Positions 35,553-43,309 of a stretch of DNA of 64,000 nt are shown one piece after another. Source of the DNA: Ktedonospora formicarum (GTDB lineage: Bacteria; Chloroflexota; Ktedonobacteria; Ktedonobacterales; Ktedonobacteraceae); assembly GCF_016587355.1 (NCBI RefSeq), contig NZ_BNJF01000001.1:3112501-3176500 (forward strand), in the 5' to 3' direction. The notes under the pieces were generated by a model that saw nothing but the letters and a program-made list of their open reading frames with translations, was not told the DNA's origin and did no database searches. The position numbers and the translations under genes are program-made. The stretch's first letter is position 1, and every line of letters begins with the position of its first letter.

Positions 35553-36341
35553 GTGCTTACCGATAGCCATACTCATATCGACACGATTCGCTTCCAGGAA
35601 GATCGCGAAGATGTCATTCAACGTGCCATCGAAGGTGGCGTCACGCGTATGATTGATCCTGGGTGCGACCTCGCGTCTAGTCAGGCGGCGTTACAACTTG
35701 CTCAAGAGCATCCTGGGGTAATCTTCGCTGGTGTTGGCGTGCATCCTCATGATGCCAGCACATATACGGCAGAGGTGGAGGCACAACTGCGCGCGCTGAC
35801 GAAGGAGCCAGAGGTCGTTGCCATTGGCGAATTCGGACTGGATTACTATCGTATGCTCACACCACGCGATACGCAACGCACCGTCTTCTGCGCGCACCTG
35901 GATCTGGCACGCGAGTATGACCTGCCTTGTATTATTCATGTGCGTGATTCACATGAGGATGTCACGGAGTTATTACGGGCGCATGGAAAAGGTTTGCGAG
36001 GTGTCTTCCATTGCTTCTCTGGAACAGTCCAGCAGGCGGAGGAATGCCTGAGTACCTGCCCTGGCTTTGTCCTCTCGTTCGCGGGTCCCCTGACTAAGCA
36101 GGGAAATGAACTGCCAGAGGTCGCGCGTATGGTGCCTCTGGATCGCGTGATGGTAGAGACTGATAGCCCTTATCTTGTGCCCAAACCAGAGCGCTCGCGC
36201 CGTAATGAACCACTCTTTGTCAGACATACCGCGCAGAAATTAGCTGACATTCGCGGGATGACGCTAGAGGAGATCGCCCAGGTTACTACTCAAAACGCTA
36301 TTCGTTTATTCTCACTCGGAGATACCGATGCAACTATTTAA
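35553..36341 (+). CDS. tatD: TatD-family metal-dependent hydrolase
   Basis: A TIM-barrel nuclease/hydrolase, 262 residues. GTG start after AAAGGA. LTDSHTHIDTIRF begins the metal site, with GEFGLDYYR, PCIIHVRDSHEDV, HCFSGTVQQAEE and VMVETDSPYLVPKP supplying the remaining ligands. The family acts as 3'-5' exonuclease in DNA repair and may have deacylase activity. Its last 14 bases overlap the next gene. Confidence 0.92.
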   Translation: MLTDSHTHIDTIRFQEDREDVIQRAIEGGVTRMIDPGCDLASSQAALQLAQEHPGVIFAGVGVHPHDASTYTAEVEAQLRALTKEPEVVAIGEFGLDYYRMLTPRDTQRTVFCAHLDLAREYDLPCIIHVRDSHEDVTELLRAHGKGLRGVFHCFSGTVQQAEECLSTCPGFVLSFAGPLTKQGNELPEVARMVPLDRVMVETDSPYLVPKPERSRRNEPLFVRHTAQKLADIRGMTLEEIAQVTTQNAIRLFSLGDTDATI

Positions 36342-37515
36342 TACCTTGACCCAAACCGTCGCCCCCTTTACGCCCCTTGAGAAGAATCTGGTGCGTATTT
36401 ATGTCTGTGGTGTGACGCCCTATGATACAACGCACCTTGGTCATGCCTTTACATATGTCTCATTCGATACGCTTATTCGCTATTTTGAGGCTCAGGGAAC
36501 GACTGTGCGCTATGTGCAGAATGTGACCGATATCGATGACGATGTGTTACGCAAGGCGCGCGAACTAGGGCTGGCCTGGGATGAACTGGGTCGCCGCGAG
36601 ACGGCACGTTTCCTGAGCGATATGGACTCGCTCAATGTGCGCCGACCAGACGTGTATGCGCGCGCAACGGATGAGATTCCGCATATTGTGGAAATTGTGC
36701 AGGAGCTTGTGGTGCAGGGCCTTGCCTATGTGAGTGAGGGTTGTGTCTTTTATGATGTCAAGAAGGACCCAGACTTCGGTGAGATGGCGCGCGCTATCGG
36801 TCTCGACGACTATCAGGCGATGCTCAATATCGCGAATGAGCGTGGTAACTTTCCAGATGATACACGCAAACGTGATAAACTAGACTTTGTACTGTGGCAG
36901 GCTCAAGCACCGGGTGAGCCCGCATGGCCCAGTCCCTGGGGTCCAGGTCGCCCTGGCTGGCATATTGAATGTAGCGCGATGTCAATTCGCCACCTGGGAC
37001 CTCGCATCGATATTCATGGTGGTGGGGCTGATCTGGCCTTCCCACACCATACATGTGAGATCGCTCAGTCGGAGCACTACACAGGCGAGAAGCCATTCAG
37101 CCAAGTCTGGATGCACACTGGCATGGTGTATCAGGATGGGGAGAAGATGAGTAAGTCGCTGGGCAATCTGACACTGGTCAGTGAGTTACTCAAAGAGTAT
37201 ACTCCTGATACGATCCGTGTGGCTCTTCAGAGCCACCATTATCGTAAGGCGTGGGAATGTATGCCCGAGGATCTGCGCCAGGCTCATGAGACGGTCGAGC
37301 GCTTTATCCATGTACGCCGTCTTGTTGGAGATGAGACCAGCGGCGAGGACGTAAGCTTGCGCGTACGCTTCCAGCAGGCAATGGAGAATGATCTGGATAC
37401 ACCAGCAGCGCTTACGGCTCTCAATGAGGCCGCGCAGACGGTTGCCGCCAGCCATGATCTTCAGACCGGTGCTGAGGTCTTGCGCCAGGCCCGTGTGCTG
37501 GGTCTCTGCCTTTAG
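36328..37515 (+). CDS. CysRS/MshC-family cysteine ligase
   Basis: A class I synthetase-fold enzyme that activates cysteine with ATP. VCGVTPYDTTHLGHAFTY carries the first zinc Cys and the HIGH-like motif in the form HLGH; WHIECSAM and PHHTCEIAQSEH are the other zinc motifs, and EKMSKS the adenylate loop. At 395 residues it lacks the tRNA-binding C-terminal region of ordinary CysRS (about 460). TPYDTTHLGHA, YVQNVTDIDDDVL, GPGRPGWHIE and ALQSHHYRKAWE look like MshC, the cysteine:glucosaminyl-inositol ligase of mycothiol synthesis, more than like CysS (which has CGPTVYDxxHIGNAR). It overlaps tatD and ends at a terminator. Confidence 0.8.
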   Translation: MQLFNTLTQTVAPFTPLEKNLVRIYVCGVTPYDTTHLGHAFTYVSFDTLIRYFEAQGTTVRYVQNVTDIDDDVLRKARELGLAWDELGRRETARFLSDMDSLNVRRPDVYARATDEIPHIVEIVQELVVQGLAYVSEGCVFYDVKKDPDFGEMARAIGLDDYQAMLNIANERGNFPDDTRKRDKLDFVLWQAQAPGEPAWPSPWGPGRPGWHIECSAMSIRHLGPRIDIHGGGADLAFPHHTCEIAQSEHYTGEKPFSQVWMHTGMVYQDGEKMSKSLGNLTLVSELLKEYTPDTIRVALQSHHYRKAWECMPEDLRQAHETVERFIHVRRLVGDETSGEDVSLRVRFQQAMENDLDTPAALTALNEAAQTVAASHDLQTGAEVLRQARVLGLCL

Positions 37516-37526
37516 AAGAGAAAGAG

Positions 37527-37570
37527 AAGAGCGTCCAGGCTTGTCAGAGGACAGGCCCTGGACGCTCTTT
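37527..37570. terminator. Bidirectional terminator
   Basis: AAGAGCGTCCAGG pairs with CCTGGACGCTCTT (imperfect inner stem) followed by T. It lies between converging genes ending at 37515 and 37586. Confidence 0.7.
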
Positions 37571-37585
37571 ACTATCTATAAGGAG

Positions 37586-38950
37586 TTAGGCCAGATTCTG
37601 AAGAAAACGGGCGACGGTGCGAATGCCCTTGTAGAATTGTGATAGTGAGTATTTCTCGTTGGGAGCATGCAGATTGTCATCTGGGAGACCAAAGCCCATC
37701 AATACTACCGGCACGTTTAGGATCTCATTGAAAAGAGCTGCGACTGGAATCGAGCCACCTTCGCGCAGATACACCGGCTCCTTACCATAGACCTCTTTCA
37801 AGGCGGTAGCTGCCGCAACGATGGCGGGATTATCAAGCTCCACAACCAGTCCTTCGCCGCCATGCACATTGCGTACTATGACCTTCACGTCTTCGGGCGC
37901 GGCCTCCTGTACGGCCTTCTCAAAGAGAGTGAAACACTCTTGTGACTTGAGATCGGGTGGGAGGCGCAGACTGATCTTGGCTGTGGCTTGAGCTGGAATG
38001 ACGGTCTTGGCACCTTCACCAGTGAAGCCACCCGCGATGCCATGTACCTCAAAGGTAGGACGGGCGCTAATGCGCTCCAGTGGGGGATGCTCTGGCTCGC
38101 CAGCCAGTTGCTCAACACCCATCTCTTCGCGCAGATTCTCAGCGAAGTTTAAAGGATCATTTTGCCAGAAGTCTTTCTCAACCTGGGCCGCAGGGCGTAG
38201 CTTATTGTAGAGGCCGGGAATGTGAATATGCCCCTGCTCGTCTTTCAATTTGCTGATGATAATAGCCAACGCGTGGAGGGGATTGGGCGCGATACCTCCA
38301 TAGGTGCCTGAATGCAGGTCACGTCGCGCGCCATGCACCTCAACCTCCGTGTAAATGATACCACGTAGTCCCGATATTAGCGCGGGGGTCTCGGGTCCTG
38401 GCATATGTGTATCGCAGATAAAAGCGGCGTCGCATCCCAGACGCTCGGGCATGGTGCGCACATAGTGCTCAATCGACTCGCCGCCAGCTTCCTCCTCACC
38501 CTCGATCAAGACCTTCACGTTTACTGGTAACTTGCCATCCACCGCCATGAGTGATTCCAGAGCCTTGAAGACCAGCATGGTCTGACCCTTATCGTCGCAG
38601 GCTCCACGGCAATAGATATTACCAGAACGCACGGTAGGCTCAAAAGGAGGTGTATCCCAGAGTTCAACAGGGTCGACTGGCTGCACGTCATAGTGCCCAT
38701 AGACAAGTAGCGTAGGCTTGCCAGGAGCCTTCAGCCATTCGCCATAGACCAGGGGATGTCCCTGGGTCGCGATGGCCTCTACCTGCTCAAAGCCGATGCT
38801 CTTCAACTGACCCACCGCGAACTCTGCCGCCTGCTGTACGTCGCTTGTGTGCTCTGGTAGGGTGCTGATGCTTGGGATGCGCAACCATCCCTTCAGGTCC
38901 TCCAGGAAGCGCTCTTCATTCTTCGTTATATATGCGTCAAGCTCCGCCAT
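37586..38950 (-). CDS. M20-family dipeptidase
   Basis: Start preferred at ATG 38950 (MAELDAYITKNEERF), where family similarity begins; ATG 39001 would add 17 residues. 454 residues. VYGHYDVQPVDPVELWDTPPFEP, RGACDDKGQ, LIEGEEEAGGES and the final LHAPNEKYSL zinc His are intact. It is a paralogue of the gene at 21.4 kb and is closest in layout to cytosolic dipeptidases (CNDP-like). Alone on its strand; the gene upstream ends at a separate terminator. Confidence 0.9.
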   Translation of the reverse strand: MAELDAYITKNEERFLEDLKGWLRIPSISTLPEHTSDVQQAAEFAVGQLKSIGFEQVEAIATQGHPLVYGEWLKAPGKPTLLVYGHYDVQPVDPVELWDTPPFEPTVRSGNIYCRGACDDKGQTMLVFKALESLMAVDGKLPVNVKVLIEGEEEAGGESIEHYVRTMPERLGCDAAFICDTHMPGPETPALISGLRGIIYTEVEVHGARRDLHSGTYGGIAPNPLHALAIIISKLKDEQGHIHIPGLYNKLRPAAQVEKDFWQNDPLNFAENLREEMGVEQLAGEPEHPPLERISARPTFEVHGIAGGFTGEGAKTVIPAQATAKISLRLPPDLKSQECFTLFEKAVQEAAPEDVKVIVRNVHGGEGLVVELDNPAIVAAATALKEVYGKEPVYLREGGSIPVAALFNEILNVPVVLMGFGLPDDNLHAPNEKYSLSQFYKGIRTVARFLQNLA

Positions 38951-39107
38951 AGAATCTGTACGACCCCTTTCTAATAGCCAAGGTAAGTGGTTTAGATTCA
39001 TGGTAGCGCAAACCTCGTCCCTTGTCTACACCTCTTCATCACTGACGATTTTTTATGTTCTTTGCCTTAGAATGTAGATGATAAGAGATCGCAAAATACA
39101 AAGAGAA

Positions 39108-39144
39108 GGAGCCGTTCGGTAGCTTGTAGCTGCCGAACGGCTCC
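39108..39144 (-). terminator. Terminator of the GC-rich M20 gene
   Basis: 17-base stem GGAGCCGTTCGGTAGCT with one G-U pair and a TGT loop. Confidence 0.7.
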
Positions 39145-39225
39145 CTCCACCCTTCTCTGGCCTTGTGAGCCGAGGGTGTGGCCTGGGTGTTGGTGACACT
39201 CAGGTCAGATCATGCGCGAAGGTGC

Positions 39226-40428
39226 TCAGACCGCCCATTCCTGGCAGATACGGGCGATCATGCCCACCACGAAGGCGAACTTATCGCGCAGCGGATCACC
39301 GAGGAGCATGTGTTCGTTGGCGGCCTCGTGATCGCCGCCGCCGATCGGACCGAGGCTGCCGAGGACGGGAATCCCGAGCTCGGCGAACGTGTTGGCGTCG
39401 GAGGTTCCCTTTTTGGCCGTCGCGGAGTAGGGAAGCCCGAGCTTTCGGGCCTCGGCCTCACCGAGGCCAGCCAGCCGCTTTATCAGCGGGGTTGCGTGGT
39501 AAGGGGGTGACGAGTGAAAGCGGAGCTTGAGCTCTGCCTGCGTTCCGCTCACCTTGATCGGCGTTTCCGCGATCTCTCGGACTATCCCCGGTATTGTGCC
39601 GTGCTCCTCCCGTGTTGTCGAGCGGATGGAGATTTTTGCCGTGGCCTCCGCCGGGGTGATGTTGTGCGAAATGCCGAGCCCTGCGCCGACGTTGGTGGAG
39701 TTGACGCTTATTCCAGGGTACTGCGCTTCCATCGCCCAGAGCGCTTCGAGCTTCGCCACCAGCTCACGCAAGGCGTCGACACCTTCGCCAAGCCCTGCGT
39801 GGCCCGCCTGCCCGAAGACCGTGAGGTCGTAGACATGGAGGGCTCGCCGGGCATCCGTGATGTGGATGCCGTTCCCCATCATCTCTTCCTGGGACTCGAA
39901 CTCGAGCCCCACGTCGATCTGGTGCTTCTTGAGGAGCTCCTGGATCCAGGGCCGGGAGTGCATCGACACTTGCTCCTCGTCGTTGTCCAGGATGACAACG
40001 ATCTTCTTGAAGTTCCTGCAACCGCGCTTCAGAAGGAAGCGCAGAGCCTCAAGCATGAGCAAGTTCCCGCCGTGCATGTCGTCAACGCCGAGACCGTACA
40101 GCATGCTGCCCTCGATACGGGGCGGGAACTGCTCGGCTGCGCCGACAGGGTATACGGTGTCCAAGTGACCTATGAGGCCCATGGACACGCTCCCCTTGCC
40201 CTCCAGCACCGCCGAGAGGTTGTTCCCGTACTTGGGGTCGTAGGTCAGCGTGACCTTGAAGCCCAGTTTCTTGAGCTCGCGCTCGTAGAAGCTGGCCTTG
40301 ACGTTGATCCCCGGCACATGGCACGTGCCGGAGTCGATGGATGCGAAGTACCTGAGCGTTCCGACGAAAGGCGCTTCGTCGAAATTCTCACGCGCCTCGC
40401 GTGCAAGTGCGAGAGACAATGACACCAT
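39226..40428 (-). CDS. M20-family peptidase (carboxypeptidase G2-like), probably acquired
   Basis: Start chosen at ATG 40428 (MVSLSLALAREARENF) after GGAGGAGAGACA; the longer frame adds 38 unlikely residues. 400 residues. GLIGHLDTVYPVGA, GLGVDDMHGGNLLM and ILDNDEEQVS form the zinc site, and GPIGGGDHEAANEHML ends it. It differs from the other two M20 genes in motif detail (CPG2/PepT type). Codons here end in G/C far more than in neighbouring genes, and long antisense frames appear as a result. This composition suggests recent transfer. Confidence 0.88.
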   Translation of the reverse strand: MVSLSLALAREARENFDEAPFVGTLRYFASIDSGTCHVPGINVKASFYERELKKLGFKVTLTYDPKYGNNLSAVLEGKGSVSMGLIGHLDTVYPVGAAEQFPPRIEGSMLYGLGVDDMHGGNLLMLEALRFLLKRGCRNFKKIVVILDNDEEQVSMHSRPWIQELLKKHQIDVGLEFESQEEMMGNGIHITDARRALHVYDLTVFGQAGHAGLGEGVDALRELVAKLEALWAMEAQYPGISVNSTNVGAGLGISHNITPAEATAKISIRSTTREEHGTIPGIVREIAETPIKVSGTQAELKLRFHSSPPYHATPLIKRLAGLGEAEARKLGLPYSATAKKGTSDANTFAELGIPVLGSLGPIGGGDHEAANEHMLLGDPLRDKFAFVVGMIARICQEWAV

Positions 40429-40814
40429 TGTCTCTCCTCCTTCCGAATGTCGGTGTGGATGTTTCGCGTCTATGATCCCCTCAAGACTTGCACCTTTTGG
40501 CAGAGGGTGATGTTTGTGAACGTGCTGCAACCGTGTGGGCATCGCGCTCAGAGCTGCGGTGTGCCTGATTGGTTGCCTGTGGGGAACATGGTAGAGTCGA
40601 GATTGTTGCTCCTAGACCCTGCCCGTTTCCCGCCTGTAGCGAAATGCAAGCTATCAGGCTATGATGTGCTGGTTTTTTTATAGCACAGGTGGAGAGTGTA
40701 TTCCTATGCAGAAGCAGCCCCAATTCGGGGCTGCTGGCTGTGTCCTGGGCTATAGAGTTTTGGAAAGAGGTTGGTTGCGAGCGGATACTACTTGTTTATC
40801 ATCTCACTATTACC
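40429..40814. other. Spacer upstream of the GC-rich M20 gene
   Basis: 386 bases between two minus-strand genes. It holds a hairpin AGCAGCCCC/GGGGCTGCT (40713-40735) and a T7 run (40672-40679) but no gene. The base composition returns to normal within the first 20 to 60 bases. Confidence 0.5.
40713..40735 (-). terminator. Hairpin after the MFS gene
   Basis: Perfect 9-base stem with loop AATTC, 80 bases past the stop at 40815. No T-run. Confidence 0.5.
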
Positions 40815-42146
40815 TCAATGTAGACGAGGGAGTGCTCTCTCTTGCTCTACGTTGCTTCGTCCTTCCTGCCGGGTATTTTTCAGCAAGAGGGAGGCAATAA
40901 TAACCATGACCAGAGAGATAATGACGCCAATGGCGAAGGTGATCTGGGGGGTGATCCAGGGACCAATAAGTGCCTGCGTCAATGGGCCAAGCATGACTGC
41001 GAGTGAGATGGCCGATCCACGCATTCCCATCACCTTGCCACGATTAGCATCTGTGGTAGCACTCAGGTAGATGCCGCCCATCGCGGGAGAGACCAGGGCG
41101 CTTCCCAGCCCACCCAGGATGGCCCCCAGGATCAAGAGCGGATACAGAGGCGCGGCGAACATAAACATGTTAAGAGCACCAAAGAGCAAGCTACCAATGA
41201 CTATGAGCGGTTTTTTCGGCAGGCCCTCGCTCAGGCGTCCCAGGAAGAGCGGGAAGACCGCCAGGGCCAGGCCGTAGGCGCTGATAATCACGCCATATTG
41301 GGCGGTACTGTAGTGGAGCACCTTCTCAAAGAAGAATGGATACTGTGGGAAGGCGAAAGGATAGGTGAAGATCATGCCGAAGTCGATAATTAAGAAGGGC
41401 GCAAAGAGTAAGATGAGTCCTATCAGGCGCGAGTCCTTTGCGGTCTTTGCCTTTGAACCCCGCTGATTTTTGGCTTGTATGGCTTCTAACCGCACATGCT
41501 CTGGCAGGGTTTCTGGTACCAGGATCAGGGCAAGTAGAGATGCCACAAGCGCGATTCCTGCGGAGAGGACGAAGGGGCCAACAAAGCCCATAGCCTGATA
41601 GAGAAAGCCGCCAATACCCGGCCCTAGCGCGATTCCAGTGGCCTGCGCGGTCGTGATAAAGCCAATCCAACGCCCCTGCCGCTCCTGGGGAATGGTATCG
41701 CCCACCATTGCCATAGAGACAGGCATCAGGCCCGAAATCAACATGCCCTCAATAAAGCGGATAAGAATAAAGAGGAGGGGGATGTTCACAAAGGCTAAGG
41801 CAAGATTGGTGACGATAAAGCCAGCTAGAGAGATGAAGAGAATTGGTTTGCGACCAACACGCCCTGCCCACGTACCCATTGGGGTGCTAAAAAGGAACAT
41901 ACCCAGGCCAAAGGCTCCCTCCATCAAAGCCAACGTTCCTGCTCCCAAGCCTAGAGCCTGCAAGCGCTGAGGGAAGACGGGAATGATGATAGCGAAGCCA
42001 GTCATCAACAGGGTGACGCAGCTTATCATAAACGTCAGGGCGACAGTGACGGATTTTGCAGGCTTTGCCACGGAGCCTTTGATAGTTTCAGAAGCTATAG
42101 CATCATTGTTGGGTGTGGCTTCTTGCTCAATAAATGTTGTAGGCAT
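40815..42146 (-). CDS. MFS transporter, TetA/multidrug-like (DHA1)
   Basis: 12 predicted helices in about 443 residues. The start is taken at ATG 42146 (MPTTFIEQEAT); an in-frame ATG at 42239 is possible, and ribosome sites are weak at both. The helix 2-3 loop has GTWAGRVGRKPILFIS, the MFS motif A; GRLSEGLPKKPLIVIG is its repeat in the second half. PETLPEHVR follows helix 6, as in drug exporters. A proton-driven efflux pump is likely; the substrate is unknown. Confidence 0.85.
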   Translation of the reverse strand: MPTTFIEQEATPNNDAIASETIKGSVAKPAKSVTVALTFMISCVTLLMTGFAIIIPVFPQRLQALGLGAGTLALMEGAFGLGMFLFSTPMGTWAGRVGRKPILFISLAGFIVTNLALAFVNIPLLFILIRFIEGMLISGLMPVSMAMVGDTIPQERQGRWIGFITTAQATGIALGPGIGGFLYQAMGFVGPFVLSAGIALVASLLALILVPETLPEHVRLEAIQAKNQRGSKAKTAKDSRLIGLILLFAPFLIIDFGMIFTYPFAFPQYPFFFEKVLHYSTAQYGVIISAYGLALAVFPLFLGRLSEGLPKKPLIVIGSLLFGALNMFMFAAPLYPLLILGAILGGLGSALVSPAMGGIYLSATTDANRGKVMGMRGSAISLAVMLGPLTQALIGPWITPQITFAIGVIISLVMVIIASLLLKNTRQEGRSNVEQERALPRLH

Positions 42147-42435
42147 GGATGTTATTCTTTCTTTTTGTAAATAAAATGAGCGTCGACGACTGACAGTATG
42201 TTTTTCTTTTGATCTTTTATTATGGCTTGCATTTTGCAAGTTTATTCTCTCCTATCTCTTCTTTTTAAATCCGTTAAAAGCGGAAAGTATCAGCAGAAAA
42301 AAATGGAAAGCTGGCAAAATGGGTGGTGAAGGGGGAAGGTTGAAGCTGATTGGATTGCTTATAAATTGCCATGAGAAAGGAACCTCCACCGCTACTTGAC
42401 CACCCTGTCAATTCCTACAAATTCGCGTAGATAGT

Positions 42436-42942
42436 TTAGTCTAACTTGAGGAGAAGCTCTTCGATCTCCTCATTGCGTGCGTTGGCGAATCCTCTGTCCT
42501 CGCCGATTGGATTAAAACCACACTTCGCCAGTACCCGCAGAGAGCCAGGATTGTCCTTGGCGGCGCGACCGTAGATAGGCCGTACCTTTTGAAGCTTCAG
42601 AAATAATGATAGTGCTCTGGTAGCGATTCCCTGGCCCCAATAGGATTTGCCGATCCAATAAGTAACCTCTGGCCCATCGAAGGCGTCGCTTTTATAGCTC
42701 GCGATATGACCCGCCACCTGTCCATGTGCAAGGATGGTTTGATTGTAAGTGGTCTCGTCAGCGAGTATTTTATGCCAGTGTTTCATGAAGGCATCTCTAT
42801 CCGTGGGGTCTTTTGCTGTGAAGGCTGCCATGTGATTTGCCTCAGGATCTAACTGCTGCTCAAAGAAGAGTGCCAGATCACTCTCCCTCACGTCCCGCAA
42901 GACGATATTGCCCTCAGTCTGAAATAACTCGTTGTGTTCCAT
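42436..42942 (-). CDS. GNAT acetyltransferase (RimJ/RimL-like)
   Basis: 168 residues. NIVLRDVRESDLALFFEQQ and YWIGKSYWGQGIATRAL are typical of the RimJ-type GNAT subfamily, the latter being the acetyl-CoA pyrophosphate loop. VLAKCGFNPIGEDRGFA near the end is also conserved. The acceptor is unknown. AAAGGGA precedes the ATG. Transcribed alone; 367 bases of non-coding DNA separate it from mutL. Confidence 0.85.
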   Translation of the reverse strand: MEHNELFQTEGNIVLRDVRESDLALFFEQQLDPEANHMAAFTAKDPTDRDAFMKHWHKILADETTYNQTILAHGQVAGHIASYKSDAFDGPEVTYWIGKSYWGQGIATRALSLFLKLQKVRPIYGRAAKDNPGSLRVLAKCGFNPIGEDRGFANARNEEIEELLLKLD

Positions 42943-43309
42943 CTTTTATTCCCTTTGTTTTCCAGGTGCTAGTCAAAGGGCATAGTTTGCCCTATAAAGT
43001 TCTTCTTTTTGCAGCCCTTGAAAACGGTAAATATTGAAGAGAACTGGATTGAGTGCTGGTTTTCAGGAGCGTGGATAAAGAGAGGTTGGAAACCAGTTCT
43101 TGTATGTAAGTATTTGGGTCTTGGAATTGGGAGCAATGGGACTATTTTGATCGTGTCACCGATGATACTGAGATGCCTCCTGATGACCCTCCAGGCGGCG
43201 CTGGATAGCCATTCTTGCTCAGTGCATATCCAAGAGCGGTGTGTTATAATGGCTGAACACTCGTTCTTATTGGTGCCTGGCGTTCTAGCGAAGTGGGGGG
43301 AATTCTGTT
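42943..43309. other. Divergent spacer before mutL
   Basis: 367 bases with no gene. An extended -10 promoter is present at 43242-43250, facing mutL. Confidence 0.5.
43242..43250 (+). promoter_or_regulatory. Extended -10 promoter of mutL
   Basis: TGTTATAAT, 60 bases before the mutL start. No clear -35 box. Confidence 0.5.

Noticed and set aside
39514..40422. A 302-residue open frame on the plus strand
   Set aside because: It is antisense to the GC-rich M20 gene, has no family motif, and is explained by the G/C-rich third positions of that gene.
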